DNA of 64,000 nucleotides from Alphaproteobacteria bacterium (lineage in GTDB: Bacteria; Pseudomonadota; Alphaproteobacteria; Rhizobiales; BM303): positions 1 to 64,000 of the forward strand of contig JAJRYE010000025.1 of assembly GCA_024275895.1 (NCBI GenBank), written 5' to 3'. Below are positions 26,061-36,560 of this stretch, piece after piece. Under the pieces are notes generated by a model that had not been told where the DNA came from, ran no database searches, and was given only the letters and a program-made list of their open reading frames with translations. Every line of letters begins with the position of its first letter. The first letter of the stretch is position 1. The position numbers and the translations under genes are program-made.

Positions 26061-27325
26061 TCGTAACGCAGCGCCTCCACCGGATCGAGGCGGGCGGCAC
26101 GCCATGAGGGATAAAGGGTGGCCAGAAACGACAACGCCAGCGCCATGAGCACAACGGTTGTCACCTCGCCGACATTGATCTGGGCCGGCATTTTGCTCAG
26201 ATAATAAAGCTCGGGCGAAAATAGCTCGGTTCCGGTCAGCATCGAGATGAACTGGCGCACCGATTCGATATTCCAGCAAAAAACCAGCCCCAGCATCATG
26301 CCGGCAAAGGTGCCGACCACGCCGATGCTGGCGCCGGTGATGACAAAGATACGCATGATGGCGCCCCTTGTGGCGCCCATGGTGCGCAAGATGGCGATGT
26401 TGCTGCTCTTGTCCTGCACCAGCATGATGAGCCCCGAGATGATGTTTAGCGCCGCCACCAGAATGATCAGGGTGAGGATGATAAACATCACATTACGCTC
26501 CACCTCAAGCGCGCCGAAAAAGGTCTTGTTGGTCTGGCGCCAGTCGGTGATGTAAACCGGTTTTTGAATCGCATGCTCCACCAGCGCCCGGTAATCATCC
26601 ATGCGCTCGGGGTCTTCCACCATGACCTCGATGGCGGTGACGGCGTTTTGCTTGTTGAAATAAAGCTGGGCCTCGCTTAACGGCATGAAGATGAGAGAGG
26701 CGTCGAATTGCGACATGCCGACCTCGAACACCGCGGCGACATTATAGGATTTGATGCGCGGCGAGGTGCCAAAGGGGGTCACGGCTCCGCGCGGGGCGAC
26801 AAGGGTGATCTGTTTTCCCGGCTCCAGCGCCAGGGCGGTGGCAAGGCGCGAGCCGATGGTGACGCCTTCGCCGGAATCAAAATTGTCCAATGTGCCCTGG
26901 CGGATATTTTTGGCTACCGAATCAAAACCTCTCAAATCCGCCTCGCGCATGCCGCGCACCATAACGCCGGTCGATGCCGTGCGCCCGGTGGCCAGTGCCT
27001 GCCCCTCAATCATCGGGGTGATGGAAGTGAGGCCCTTGATGCCCTTCATGCGTTTGACCACATCGTCAAAGCCGGTGAAGGGGCCTCCGAGTGCGTTCAC
27101 CATCATATGACCGTTGACGCCTAGGATTTTATCGATCAGATCGGAGCGAAAGCCGTTCATCACCGCCATGACGATGATCAAGGTGGCAACGCCGAGGGTA
27201 ATGCCGAGAAAGGAAAACCCGGCGATGACGGAAATAAAGCCTTCCTTGCGCCGCGCCCGCAAATAGCGCAACGCCAGCATCCACTCAAATCGCGCCAGTG
27301 GACGGGTTTTTGTGATTGTGCTCAA
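26057..27325 (-). CDS. lolC: Lipoprotein-releasing system permease LolC/LolE type
   Basis: A 422-residue permease with one N-terminal membrane segment ([21 protein letters not shown]), a large periplasmic domain and three C-terminal segments. The end, [18 protein letters not shown], is typical of FtsX-like permeases. It begins with TTG at 27325, overlapping the proS stop, and overlaps lolD. Only one LolC/E-type gene is present, so it probably acts as a homodimer, as in other alphaproteobacteria. Confidence 0.94.
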   Translation of the reverse strand: MSTITKTRPLARFEWMLALRYLRARRKEGFISVIAGFSFLGITLGVATLIIVMAVMNGFRSDLIDKILGVNGHMMVNALGGPFTGFDDVVKRMKGIKGLTSITPMIEGQALATGRTASTGVMVRGMREADLRGFDSVAKNIRQGTLDNFDSGEGVTIGSRLATALALEPGKQITLVAPRGAVTPFGTSPRIKSYNVAAVFEVGMSQFDASLIFMPLSEAQLYFNKQNAVTAIEVMVEDPERMDDYRALVEHAIQKPVYITDWRQTNKTFFGALEVERNVMFIILTLIILVAALNIISGLIMLVQDKSSNIAILRTMGATRGAIMRIFVITGASIGVVGTFAGMMLGLVFCWNIESVRQFISMLTGTELFSPELYYLSKMPAQINVGEVTTVVLMALALSFLATLYPSWRAARLDPVEALRYE

Positions 27326-28656
27326 GAGGGTGCCTTTTCCTGACTCAGTTTGTTCAGCGCCGCATCAAGCGAGAGTGTCTCGCGCGCGCCGCTCTTGCGG
27401 TTTTTTACCTCCACCTCGCCGCTTTTCAGGCCGCGCGGGCCGACGATAAGCTGCCAGGGCAGCCCGATCAGGTCCATGGTCTTGAACTTGCCGCCAGCGC
27501 GCTCAGAGGTGTCGTCATAAAGCACGCCAATGCCGGCATGCCCGAGTTTTTCATAGAGCCCTTCGCAGGCCGCATCGGTTTGTGCATCACCTGATTTCAA
27601 ATTTATCAGCCCTACCTTGAAGGGGGCAACCGATTCGGGCCAGATAATTCCGTGTTCATCATGGCTCGCTTCAATAATCGCCCCCACCAGGCGCGAAATG
27701 CCGATGCCGTAGGAACCGCTCTGGATATTGACCGGTTTGCCGTCAGCGCCCTGAACCGTGCAGCCCATGGGTTTGGCGTATTTGTCACCAAAGAAGAAAA
27801 TATGCCCGACCTCGATGCCGCGCGCGGCGATGCGGCTCTCTTCGGGGACCTCGCGTTCGAAACGGGCCGCATCATGCATCTCATCGGTAGCGGCATATTT
27901 ATCCGTCCATTTTTTGATAACGGGGGTAAGATCGCCATCATAATCGATATCGACGGGCGGGGCGGGCATTTCAATCAGATCGCGATGGCAAAAGACTTCC
28001 GATTCGCCGGTCTGGGCCAGAATGATGAACTCATGGCTGAGATCACCGCCGATGGGGCCCGTATCGGCAGCCATGGGGATGGCGGTCAGCCCCATGCGCT
28101 TATAAGAGCGCAGGTAAGAGACAAACATTTTATGGTAGGCATGGCGGCCTTCTTGCGCCGAGAGGTCAAAGGAATAGCCGTCCTTCATCAAAAACTCGCG
28201 GCCGCGCATGACACCGAAGCGCGGGCGGATTTCATCGCGGAATTTCCACTGGATATGATAAAGGTTGCGCGGCAAATCCTTGTAGGATTTGATCGAGGTC
28301 CGGAAAATATCGGTGATCAGTTCTTCATTGGTGGGACCGTATAGCATCTCGCGCTCATGGCGGTCGGTGATGCGCAGCATTTCCTTGCCGTAATCATCAT
28401 AGCGGCCCGAGAGTTTCCATAAATCGGCCGGCTGGATGGTCGGCATCAGCATTTCGATGGCGCCGGTTCTGGCCTGTTCCTCCTCGACGATCTTCTGGAT
28501 TTTCATCAACACCGCATAGCCGAGCGGCAGCCAGGAATAAATCCCGGCACTGGCCTGACGTACCATGCCGGCCCGCAGCATCAGGCGGTGTGAGGCGATC
28601 TCGGCCTCCTTGGGGTTTTCCCGTAAAATGGGGAGAAAGTACTTTGATAACCGCAT
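27322..28656 (-). CDS. proS: Prolyl-tRNA synthetase (short alphaproteobacterial form)
   Basis: Charges tRNA-Pro with proline. The 444-residue length fits the short form, which lacks the editing insertion of the roughly 570-residue bacterial type. [18 protein letters not shown] is motif 1-like, [20 protein letters not shown] is motif 2 and [14 protein letters not shown] is motif 3. The C-terminal part ([21 protein letters not shown]) is the anticodon-binding domain. It is first in a proS-lolC-lolD operon with overlapping ends. Confidence 0.96.
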   Translation of the reverse strand: MRLSKYFLPILRENPKEAEIASHRLMLRAGMVRQASAGIYSWLPLGYAVLMKIQKIVEEEQARTGAIEMLMPTIQPADLWKLSGRYDDYGKEMLRITDRHEREMLYGPTNEELITDIFRTSIKSYKDLPRNLYHIQWKFRDEIRPRFGVMRGREFLMKDGYSFDLSAQEGRHAYHKMFVSYLRSYKRMGLTAIPMAADTGPIGGDLSHEFIILAQTGESEVFCHRDLIEMPAPPVDIDYDGDLTPVIKKWTDKYAATDEMHDAARFEREVPEESRIAARGIEVGHIFFFGDKYAKPMGCTVQGADGKPVNIQSGSYGIGISRLVGAIIEASHDEHGIIWPESVAPFKVGLINLKSGDAQTDAACEGLYEKLGHAGIGVLYDDTSERAGGKFKTMDLIGLPWQLIVGPRGLKSGEVEVKNRKSGARETLSLDAALNKLSQEKAPS

Positions 28657-28793
28657 GGGAGTTCACCTTGAATCACTATCCAGAATTAAAATCATCCTGT
28701 GGCAGACAAACCGTAATCCACGCCTGATATCAAGCCTTTTTAAGGCAGAGGGAGATGAAAATCCCCGATCTGGAACATTTCTGAAAAAAACAA

Positions 28794-28822
28794 ATGACAC
28801 CGGATGAGGGATGCGCTATTAT
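28794..28822 (+). promoter_or_regulatory. Sigma-70-type promoter of the structured RNA
   Basis: ATGACA (28794-28799) and TATTAT (28817-28822) are separated by exactly 17 bases and match the -35 and -10 consensus at five of six positions each. Transcription would begin near 28829. No protein gene begins shortly downstream, so the promoter fits an RNA gene. Confidence 0.6.
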
Positions 28823-28828
28823 GCCGCA

Positions 28829-29065
28829 CATAAAGAGAAGGTCTGAAGATCAGGATCTGGCGGGATGTTATTGCAACATGGCTCTGGATCGTGAAGCTGG
28901 GGCCCAGAACCTGGGAGCCAAGACTCCGGTATCGGTGTGGTGATACGTTATTCACCGGAACCATGTAGGCACAGGCGATGTGCAGTTTACTGCCCGCTGC
29001 GTCTGAACAGGAAAAATAGAGGTTAGAAACCTCAAACAGCAAGGCTCGCGGCCTTGCTTTTTTTT
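28829..29065 (+). ncRNA. Candidate structured non-coding RNA, possibly 6S RNA
   Basis: About 235 bases between a good promoter and an intrinsic terminator, with no convincing coding frame. A long-range closing stem pairs GATCTGGCGGG (28854-28864) with CCCGCTGCGTC (28993-29003), with one mismatch. Inside are several hairpins, for example CCCAG-aac-CTGGG and GCAGT-tt-ACTGC. The GATGTTATTGCAA segment just inside the closing stem and the later GGGAGCCAAGACTCCGG recall parts of 6S RNA, the RNA polymerase-binding regulator. Signatures of SRP RNA, RNase P RNA and tmRNA were looked for and not seen. The identity as 6S is inferred. Confidence 0.5.
29038..29065 (+). terminator. Intrinsic terminator of the structured RNA
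   Basis: AGCAAGGC (29038-29045) pairs with GCCTTGCT (29051-29058) around a 5-base loop, and a run of eight T ends at 29065. Confidence 0.85.
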
Positions 29066-29229
29066 GACCTTTCCAATTCGGCGTCTGACGCGGGCTGTTT
29101 TATCCGGGAACCCCCTTGTTTCCCTGAATGGTTGCGCTGCGCGAAAAGCTCCCCCCGTTAACCATATGCAAATTAAAATGGAATAATGAATGATAAATTC
29201 ATCCCTCTCTCTTACTTAAGGTTGCAAAT

Positions 29230-31365
29230 ATGTACATCAATCCACTTTCCGGTTCCTTGCCCACGCTCAAGGTCACGCACCGTCTGGCCGCCGGTTTTTC
29301 TCTCATCGTCATTCTGCTTGTCACGGCGGTTCTGGTGACGTTGTGGGAGGTGAAAATCATCAATACGGCGACCACACGTATTCAGGAACTGCGTATGCCA
29401 ACGGCGAGCGCCAGTGCAAATCTGACGACTGATATCGAGGCTTCGCTGGCCGCGCTTCGCGGCTGGATGCTGACCGGAAATGAAAAATTCAGAACCGAGC
29501 GGGCGGGAGTCTGGCGCGCAATCGAGAAGACCAAAAGGAAAATAGATGCGCTTTCGGAAAAATGGACCGATCAAAAAAATATTGAGGCCTGGCAGGAGCT
29601 CAAAAAGATAGTCGCGGAATTCAAGGTCGCCCAGTCCAGGGTGGAGGCCATCGCCAATTCCGTTGAAGAGCAACCGGCAACCCGGATTCTTGTCGATGAG
29701 GCGGCGCCGCGTGCGGCGGTCATGGTGCAGAAGATAACCGAGATGATTGATCTTGAACTGGCCAAAAACAATTCGGGTACGGGCGGTGACAGGGTGCAGT
29801 TTTTGGGCATCATGGCTGATGTGCGCGGCACACTTGGGCTGGCGCTGGCGAATATCCGCGCCTATCTTCTGACCGGAGACAGGAAATTCGAGGAAAAATT
29901 CAATAAACTGTGGGCCAAGAACAAGCGCCGTTTTGCCGATCTGGAAAAAGCATCCGGCATGATGTCGCCGGCCCAAAGGGAAGCTTTCAATATCTTCTCC
30001 GAGAAACGGGCAGGGTTTGTGCCGCTGCCGTCGAAAATGTTTACGATTCGCGGGTCCAAAAAGTGGAATATGGCCAATTACACGCTTGTCACCGAGGCGG
30101 CACCGCGGGCCGAGAAAATCCTCACCATTCTTATTGGTCCCAAACAAAAAGACGGTTTGCATGCCGGTGGCATGAGAGACGATCAGGTCAGATTGCTTAA
30201 CAACGATACAGCGTTGGTGGCAAAAGAAGTGTCCTTGCTGACAACAGTGTTGTGGGCGCTTCTGGGCATCGGCATAGCCGCTGGCGGAGCCATCGCCTTT
30301 TTCACCTCACGTTCCATTGCGGGGCCGCTGGTCAGAATGACCACGGCCATGCGCAAGCTTGCCGATGGCGATCTGGAAGTGGAAATCCCGGCGCGGGAGC
30401 GCAAGGACGAGATCGGCGATATGTCCAATGCGGTGCAGGTGTTCAAGGACAATGCCATCCGGGCCAGGGCGCTTGAGGCTGAACAGGAACAGCAAAAACT
30501 TCGTGCCGAGGAAGAAAAACGCCGGATGATGCATGAGCTTGCCGATGATTTTGACGCCAGTGTCGGCGGCATTATCGAAACCGTATCGGCCGCTTCAACG
30601 GAGTTGAACGCCACCGCCCAGGCGATGTCGAGCATTGCCGATGAAACCAGCAATCAGTCCGCCGCGGTTTCCGCTGCGTCGGAAGAAGCGGCGAGCAATG
30701 TGCAGACCGTGGCGGCGGCGTCCGAGGAGATGTCGCAATCCATTGCCGAGATCAACCAGCAGGTCTCCCAGGCTTCCGACGCCGCCAAGCAGGCGGTGAT
30801 GGAAGTTGAGAAAACCGGGGCCCAGATGGAATCCCTGGCCGCCACGGCGGAGACGATCAGCGGCGTCATTGGAATGATTTCCGAGATTGCCGAGCAGACC
30901 AATCTGCTGGCGTTGAACGCAACGATTGAATCGGCCAGAGCCGGTGAAGCTGGCAAGGGGTTTGCAGTTGTGGCCAGTGAGGTCAAGGGGCTGGCCGGAC
31001 AAACCGCCAAGGCGACTGAAGAGATTGTGTCGCAGGTCAACGAGATTCAGGAGGCCACCAAGCAGGCGGTTGTGTCGATGACGGATATCGGCAAGATTAT
31101 CAAACAGGTGGACGAAACCTCGGCGGCCATCGCGGCGGCCATGGAAGAGCAGGGCGCCGCGACCCAGGAAATCGCCCGCAATGTGCAAGAGGCCGCATCG
31201 GGCACCGAGGAAGTGACCCGCAACATCACCGGCGTCAATCAGGCCTCGCAGGAGGCGGGGGCTGCGTCAGGCGAGGTGATGTCGGCGGCGGGCGAGCTTT
31301 CGCAGCAATCGGAAAAACTCAAAGCCGAGGTGGACCGGTTCATCGCCCAGATCCGCACCGGCTGA
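29230..31365 (+). CDS. Methyl-accepting chemotaxis protein
   Basis: A 711-residue chemoreceptor. The first membrane segment (about residues 20-42) is followed by a long all-helical periplasmic sensor of about 290 residues. Its two halves share an [14 protein letters not shown] / [16 protein letters not shown] motif, like HBM- or CHASE3-type helical bundles. The second membrane segment is near 338-360, then HAMP and a signalling domain whose tip reads [20 protein letters not shown]. The ligand is unknown. It has its own upstream region after the RNA terminator and ends in a strong terminator. Confidence 0.95.
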   Translation: MYINPLSGSLPTLKVTHRLAAGFSLIVILLVTAVLVTLWEVKIINTATTRIQELRMPTASASANLTTDIEASLAALRGWMLTGNEKFRTERAGVWRAIEKTKRKIDALSEKWTDQKNIEAWQELKKIVAEFKVAQSRVEAIANSVEEQPATRILVDEAAPRAAVMVQKITEMIDLELAKNNSGTGGDRVQFLGIMADVRGTLGLALANIRAYLLTGDRKFEEKFNKLWAKNKRRFADLEKASGMMSPAQREAFNIFSEKRAGFVPLPSKMFTIRGSKKWNMANYTLVTEAAPRAEKILTILIGPKQKDGLHAGGMRDDQVRLLNNDTALVAKEVSLLTTVLWALLGIGIAAGGAIAFFTSRSIAGPLVRMTTAMRKLADGDLEVEIPARERKDEIGDMSNAVQVFKDNAIRARALEAEQEQQKLRAEEEKRRMMHELADDFDASVGGIIETVSAASTELNATAQAMSSIADETSNQSAAVSAASEEAASNVQTVAAASEEMSQSIAEINQQVSQASDAAKQAVMEVEKTGAQMESLAATAETISGVIGMISEIAEQTNLLALNATIESARAGEAGKGFAVVASEVKGLAGQTAKATEEIVSQVNEIQEATKQAVVSMTDIGKIIKQVDETSAAIAAAMEEQGAATQEIARNVQEAASGTEEVTRNITGVNQASQEAGAASGEVMSAAGELSQQSEKLKAEVDRFIAQIRTG

Positions 31366-31397
31366 GTGCAAGGCACATAATTACAAATCCACAATTG

Positions 31398-31436
31398 CAA
31401 AGACCGCAAGGGTACCCTTGCGGTCTTTGTTTTTTC
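31398..31436 (+). terminator. Strong intrinsic terminator after the chemoreceptor
   Basis: A perfect 32-base palindrome (31398-31429) with arms beginning CAAAGACCGCAAGGG, followed by a T-run. It lies 33 bases after the chemoreceptor stop and may also act for the convergent minus-strand operon. Confidence 0.88.
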
Positions 31437-31489
31437 TATGTTAACCATGCCGGACGGGGGAGTATCTGCGGACGGGCCGTTTTTGGGGC

Positions 31490-31744
31490 TCACCCATCCT
31501 CTTTTTGCAATGTATCCAGAGCGGCCTTGCCTTTTTTCAACTGGGCCTTGCAGACCTTGATGTGGCGTTTGATTTTCCTGAGTTCTTTTTCACTTTTGGC
31601 GTCTTCGAGTTTGCGGCTGAATTTGGCCTGTTTTTTCTCCAGCCGGGCGACGAGGTCTTCAACCGCGTCGATGCGTTTGAGCTGGCGGCTTTTTTTGGTA
31701 TCGAGAAGTTTTTGAAGGTTCTTGACGATTTTGTTCAGTCCCAT
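31490..31744 (-). CDS. Small charged coiled-coil protein
   Basis: An 84-residue protein, very rich in Lys, Glu and Leu with heptad-like spacing (LVARLEKKQAKFSRKLEDAK), so probably one long coiled coil. AAAGGAG precedes its ATG. It follows the Na/Pi cotransporter-PhoU gene by 39 bases in the same direction, suggesting a link to phosphate transport or its regulation. No known family was recognised. Confidence 0.65.
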   Translation of the reverse strand: MGLNKIVKNLQKLLDTKKSRQLKRIDAVEDLVARLEKKQAKFSRKLEDAKSEKELRKIKRHIKVCKAQLKKGKAALDTLQKEDG

Positions 31745-31783
31745 GGATGAACTCCTTTTGAATCACAAATTTCAGGCCCGGTT

Positions 31784-32478
31784 TTACGGTGTGTGTTCGT
31801 CGGCCAGATCGTGGATATCTTCGTCATCGAGTGCGATCATATCTTCAGCATCGCGCATGCCGCTGTCGCGTTCGCGGAAGAGAATTTTGCCCGTGCGGGC
31901 CAGATCGCGGATGATGGCCTTGGAATAGGTCAGGTCATTCATCAGCGAGGTGGCCATTTGCGCTGTGATCAGCCCCTTGCGGATCATGCCGTCGAGATCC
32001 CGCATGGTGGATTTGCGTTTTTCGCTGGCGGCGAGTTTGTATTCGTCAAGATCAAACATGTCGGCGTCCTCGCTGCCCTCGTGCAGACGATTGATAATGC
32101 GCAATATGCGGGCGATGTTGATGCGGATGGCGTTGTATTCGTGCCGGATCGCCTCGTTACCGGAGGCGATATAGGTTTGCATGTTTTTTTGCAGGTGCTT
32201 GGTGTCCTTGACCGCCTGAACGATGCGCTGGCTGGCGCTGCGCAACTCATAAAGCTGGTTGGAAAATTCGGGCGCAAGACGGGTCTGGGCATTGCCGGAA
32301 AACTCGACAATGCTGGCGTGAAGCGGCTTGATGCGGCTTAAATATTCGGCGTCGATATCAAGCTGGACAACCTTTCTCGAATTCTCAAGCCCGGCTTCCA
32401 GGTCGGCATCGGAAAGAACCAGCTCCGGGTCGATGCTGAGGCCTCTTGTGTAGATATCAAAGGCGTTTTCATAGAGAT
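31784..32478 (-). pseudogene. C-terminal (PhoU-like) part of a frameshifted Na/Pi cotransporter
   Basis: The frame is open from about 32478 to 31784 and encodes a helical PhoU-like segment (LYENAFDIYTRGLS, then NQLYELRSASQRIVQ and HLQKNMQTYIASGNEAIRH). It continues the cotransporter that begins at 33585, but one base appears to be missing near 32479 (a G run on the plus strand). Restoring that base gives one 600-residue protein. Methionines inside it (for example at 32245) could restart translation but lack a good ribosome site. Confidence 0.7.
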
Positions 32479-33585
32479 GGAAATCTCGTTATGCACCGCT
32501 TCGAGCAGGGTTTCGGGGAAATCAATAACCGATTCATTGAGAAAATGCGGTTCGACAATGGTGGTTTTGGGGGCGGGCAGGGCTTTTTCCAGAAATTTCA
32601 CCAGATGGCCGACCAGCGGCGACATGACGATGACGCCGATGGAGTTGAACAGGGTGTGAAAAACGGCCAGTTTCAGCGTGTAGTCGGTCTTGCTGATCCC
32701 GACATGAGCGCTTATCCATTCGACGGCGGCGATAATCTGCCAGATAAAGATAATGGCGATCAGCCCGGTTGTGAGATTGAAGATCAGATGTGCCGCGGCC
32801 AGACGCTTGCCCTGATAATTGGCGCTCATAGCTCCGATGATGGCGGTGATCGTGGTGCCGATATTGGCGCCGATGGCCAGAGCCAGCGCATTGTCATAAG
32901 TGATCTGCCCGACGGAAAGCGCCGTGATAATCAGCACCAGGGTCGCATGAGAGCTCTGCATGATCACGGTGGCAATCAGGCCGATAAGGGCAAAGAGGAA
33001 CAGCCCGGGATAGCCGGCAACGGCGTATTGGCTCAGGTCAATGGCTTCACGGAAAGCCTCAAAGCCTTCCTTCATGTAGTGAATGCCGAGGAAAAGCAGC
33101 CCTAGCCCGGCGAGGACATACCCCATGCCCCTGAGATTTTTCGATTTCTGGAAAACCAGAACAATGCCGAAAACCAGCATGGGCATGGCATAGGCGGAGA
33201 TTTTGACCTTGAGGCCAAAACCGGCAATCAGCCAGGCGCCGGTTGTGGTGCCAAGATTGGCGCCGAAAATAATGCCGATGCCCGCCGCCAGTCCGATCAG
33301 CCCGGCGCTGAGGAACGAGATGGTGATCACCGAGACCAGCGAGCTTGATTGCATGATGGTGGTGGTGACGACGCCGAAAGAGATGCTCTTCCACAATTTG
33401 TTTGTGGTTCTGGCCAGGAGTTTTTCCAGAATGCCGCCGGTGAAAGTGCGGAAGCCGTCTTCGAGAAAAATCATGCCGAACAGAAAAATGGCGACGCCGG
33501 CGGCAATTTCCTTGAAATTCGGACTGAACCAGAACCCGGCGGCAAGAATGATGAAGATTACGGGAAGAACAATGCGTCTGATCAT
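32338..33585 (-). CDS. Na/Pi cotransporter, N-terminal membrane part (frameshifted)
   Basis: A NptA/PhoU-type sodium-dependent phosphate transporter. Two inverted repeats carry the family's QSSS motif region: TTTIMQSSSLVSVITISFLS and IATVIMQSSHATLVLIITAL. GANLGTTTGAW and GANIGTTITAIIGA follow them. Homology holds to about EAVHNEIS; the last 45 or so residues (SMKTPLISTQEAS onward) are out-of-frame sequence caused by the frameshift near 32479. As read, the transporter core is intact but loses its PhoU-like regulatory end. A sequencing or assembly error is possible. Confidence 0.85.
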   Translation of the reverse strand: MIRRIVLPVIFIILAAGFWFSPNFKEIAAGVAIFLFGMIFLEDGFRTFTGGILEKLLARTTNKLWKSISFGVVTTTIMQSSSLVSVITISFLSAGLIGLAAGIGIIFGANLGTTTGAWLIAGFGLKVKISAYAMPMLVFGIVLVFQKSKNLRGMGYVLAGLGLLFLGIHYMKEGFEAFREAIDLSQYAVAGYPGLFLFALIGLIATVIMQSSHATLVLIITALSVGQITYDNALALAIGANIGTTITAIIGAMSANYQGKRLAAAHLIFNLTTGLIAIIFIWQIIAAVEWISAHVGISKTDYTLKLAVFHTLFNSIGVIVMSPLVGHLVKFLEKALPAPKTTIVEPHFLNESVIDFPETLLEAVHNEISISMKTPLISTQEASASTRSWFFPMPTWKPGLRIRERLSSLISTPNI

Positions 33586-33708
33586 GTAAGGTTAATCCCT
33601 GTTCTCCCCGTTATTATTGTAAAAAGAGGATGCCATCTGTCTGCTATGCTGCGATTATCCAGCACGGGGCAGGTAACCCGAGCCTGAATAACGGCGTGTA
33701 GATTCGTT

Positions 33709-35280
33709 CTACTCTAACAGCATTCCGCGCAAGGTGAAATAGAACATGGCCGCCATGGTGCCGGAAAGCGGGACGGTTATTACCCAGGCGGCGGCAATTT
33801 TGAGCAGCATGGAGCGCTTCACCAGTTCTTGCCGGTAAACCCGTCTCAGGCTCTTGCGTTCCTTTTTGTAGAGCCCCAGTTTCTGCCGTCTCTGTTTGAG
33901 TTCTTCCAGCATCCGGCCCTTTTCAAGCACCGAGACCTGCTCGAATTTTTCCAGGAATTTATCAATTGCGGCCGGGTCCTTGTCCCCTTCGTGATGTTCC
34001 TTGATCTCGTCGAGCATGCGGGCATAATTGGCTTCCAGGAACTCGCGTAAAAAGCCGACACCAAAGACGCCGCCTACCGCGATATGGGTTGAGGACACCG
34101 GCAGGCCGAGCTGGGTGGCGATGATCACGGTGATGGCGGCGGCAAGGGCGACGCAAAAGGCGCGCATCTTGTCCAGCTCGGTGATTTCCGAGCCCACCGT
34201 GCGGATGAGTTTGGGGCCGTACAGCATCAGCCCCAGGGCAATGCCAAGCGCGCCGACAAGCATGACCCAGAGCGGAATGCCGGCCTTTTTCACCACGCCG
34301 CCATGCAAGATCGCATCGTTGATGGCCGCCAGCGGGCCGACCGCATTGGCGACATCGTTGGCCCCGTGCGCAAAGCTTAAAAGCGCTGCGCCGAAAATCA
34401 GGGGAATGGTGAACAGCATATTAATGCTTTCCCGGTCATTCGAGAGCCTGTTTGCGGTGCGTGTGATCAACGGTCTGACGAGAATGTAAATGATGATGGC
34501 GGCAGCCAGTCCCAGACCCAATGCGGTCAGGAAATCCATCTTCCAGAGTTTTTTGAGCCCCTTGAGCAGCAGGTAGGAACCGAACGCCCAGCCCATAATG
34601 GCAATCAAAACGGGCACTATGCGTTTGGCGGCGCTGATTTTATCGGTCTGGTAGATGATGGTGCGCTTGATCATATAAAGGAAACCGGCCGCGATAACAC
34701 CGCCCAGAACCGGGGATATGATCCAGCTTGAGGCGATGGCGCCCATCTTGTCCCAGTTGGCGATCTGCCAGCCGCCGGCGGCGATGCCCGCGCCCAGAAC
34801 ACCGCCGACGATGGAGTGGGTGGTTGACACCGGCGCGCCGATATAGGTGGCAATGTTCAGCCACACCGCCGCGGCGAGCAGGGCCGCCGTCATGACCCAG
34901 ATGAAGGTCTGGGCATCGCCGATCATCGCCGGATCAATAATACCCTTCTTGATGGTGCTGACGACATCGCCGCCGGCAATCAGGGCGCCGGCCGCTTCAA
35001 AAAAGGCGGCAATGAGAATAGCGCCCGACATGGTGAGGGCTTTTGATCCAACGGCCGGGCCGACATTATTGGCAACATCGTTGGCGCCGATATTGATCGC
35101 CATGTAGCCGCCGATCATGGCAGCGACCACCAGCATCACATCACCTTGGCCCTGATTAAAGCGCAGATTGGCAAAAATCATGATGGCGACGATAAAAAGC
35201 ATCGCCACTCCCAGGCGGAAAAGCTCGTTCCGGCTGATATTTGTCGCTTTTTCCAGTTGATTGAAATTCATAAATTCCAT
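33709..35280 (-). CDS. PiT-family inorganic phosphate transporter
   Basis: A 523-residue membrane protein with the two PiT signatures, NIGANDVANNVGPAVG and HGANDVANAVGPLAA, each followed by a PVSTTHS/PVSSTHI segment. A charged cytoplasmic loop of about 90 residues near the C-terminus (HHEGDKDPAAIDKFLEKFEQ onward) precedes the last membrane segment. GGGGGATT lies 12 bases before the ATG. Together with the adjacent Na/Pi cotransporter it forms a low-affinity phosphate uptake locus; no clear Pho box was found. Confidence 0.93.
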   Translation of the reverse strand: MEFMNFNQLEKATNISRNELFRLGVAMLFIVAIMIFANLRFNQGQGDVMLVVAAMIGGYMAINIGANDVANNVGPAVGSKALTMSGAILIAAFFEAAGALIAGGDVVSTIKKGIIDPAMIGDAQTFIWVMTAALLAAAVWLNIATYIGAPVSTTHSIVGGVLGAGIAAGGWQIANWDKMGAIASSWIISPVLGGVIAAGFLYMIKRTIIYQTDKISAAKRIVPVLIAIMGWAFGSYLLLKGLKKLWKMDFLTALGLGLAAAIIIYILVRPLITRTANRLSNDRESINMLFTIPLIFGAALLSFAHGANDVANAVGPLAAINDAILHGGVVKKAGIPLWVMLVGALGIALGLMLYGPKLIRTVGSEITELDKMRAFCVALAAAITVIIATQLGLPVSSTHIAVGGVFGVGFLREFLEANYARMLDEIKEHHEGDKDPAAIDKFLEKFEQVSVLEKGRMLEELKQRRQKLGLYKKERKSLRRVYRQELVKRSMLLKIAAAWVITVPLSGTMAAMFYFTLRGMLLE

Positions 35281-35572
35281 TGGTAGAATCCCCCGTAAGT
35301 GCGGTCATTTTTCTACAACAGATTTATGATTGTTAAAATGTGACATAATCGCATCGGGAAGATAATCTGAAGCCCTGTGGATAACCTCTGCCGGAATGTC
35401 AGGCAGGCGCCCCTGGGCTTTGGTGATCTATCCATAACAGGCTGAAATTTAAAATATTATTGCGTGATTCAACCGGTTGGGAAAAATGCCGGGCAGGGCT
35501 TTGAGCCTCGTTGCCGGTTTGCATTCCGGGGGAAAACGGGCGGAGGGTCCGGGTGTTGCCGCAGGCGCTGTT

Positions 35573-36316
35573 TCAGTGAAGCCGCAGGCGGTGTTTGCGC
35601 GCTTTGCCGATATTGAGATTGGCGACCCTGACGAGGAAGGAGGCGCCTTCAACCTCATTGATTTTCAACATGTCAGGCCCGGTCAGATTGTAATATTTGC
35701 AGATATAGGAATCGATGAAATTGCAAAACAGCCGTGTCATTTCAGAATCGTTTGTCGCCGTTCTTCCCAGAGACCCGATCAGGTATTTTACCGCGTTGAC
35801 GACATTTTCGTCACTGATGATATGGGTGATTGTCAACTTGCCGCCATGTCTGGATGAATTGGTTTTATAGGCCTTTGACACGGCGAGATCGAAATCGCGG
35901 TGCAGGTATTTGCGGGTGAATTCCAGGAAGCCAAACAAGAAGACGTTGATCCACTTGCCGGAGCGGCGGATTTTGTTGTCGAAACAATGAGTGATTATCG
36001 GATTGAAATAGTGGTCGATAATGAACTTGCCGTATAAATTCTTGTTGAATACAACAAAATTATGCGATTTGCATGAGCGCATGCATTTCTCATAACTGTC
36101 GTAATATACGTCGAAAAAACGGCTCGACTTTGATGCGCGGGCAAAAAAATTCGTTATTTCCTGACGATTTAATGTGCCGCCGTTTTTGGTGCAATGATTG
36201 ATAAGGGACCGGGCCATCAAATCAATAAGGTCCTTGCCGGTCTGGTTGCAGATATGCGGTCCGACCATGGGCCATATATCGGATTTTCCGGTTTTGGATA
36301 TATCGCGCTTTGCCAT
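35573..36316 (-). CDS. Hypothetical protein, AT-richer than its neighbours
   Basis: A 247-residue protein rich in Asn, Lys, Phe and Tyr, with several cysteines (YEKCMRSCKSHNFV). No signal peptide, membrane segment or known motif was recognised. By eye its base composition is clearly lower in GC than the flanking genes, which suggests recent gain or a lineage-specific gene. The start has only a weak ribosome site. The helix-rich layout with aromatic residues (WINVFLFGFLEFTRKYLHRD) suggests a folded soluble protein. The 292-base gap before the PiT start holds no gene I can support. Confidence 0.55.
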   Translation of the reverse strand: MAKRDISKTGKSDIWPMVGPHICNQTGKDLIDLMARSLINHCTKNGGTLNRQEITNFFARASKSSRFFDVYYDSYEKCMRSCKSHNFVVFNKNLYGKFIIDHYFNPIITHCFDNKIRRSGKWINVFLFGFLEFTRKYLHRDFDLAVSKAYKTNSSRHGGKLTITHIISDENVVNAVKYLIGSLGRTATNDSEMTRLFCNFIDSYICKYYNLTGPDMLKINEVEGASFLVRVANLNIGKARKHRLRLH

Positions 36317-36560
36317 CTGCCAATCTCGCTTTCCCAGACAGGATTATCATGTATTGATTAAAAATTTTTGAACTGCGGCGGTCGCAAATATCTCGCTAAT
36401 TTGTGAGCGAATGAAGAAACAAACGGTATTTATCAGGGTAGTCATGTCGCGCCGGGCTTTTCCCCTGTCGCAAACCGGGAAGCGGCGGCAGGCGTATTGC
36501 TGTGAAGTTGAAATGCTGTAGCATATGGTTTTCAAGTTCAGGTTACGGGGACGAGAGGCG

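Noticed and set aside
28740..29042. A 100-residue minus-strand frame across the structured RNA
   Set aside because: It is antisense to the promoter, stems and terminator of the RNA candidate and has no family features.
28829..29065. SRP RNA, RNase P RNA, tmRNA or a riboswitch as identity of the structured RNA
   Set aside because: No GGAAGG-AGCA loop, no RNase P core or tmRNA tag/CCA end, and the next gene begins 165 bases after a strong terminator.
34895..35400. Possible Pho box before the PiT gene (TGTGACATAATCGCATC region)
   Set aside because: Only one weak half-site; no second 7-base repeat at 11-base spacing.
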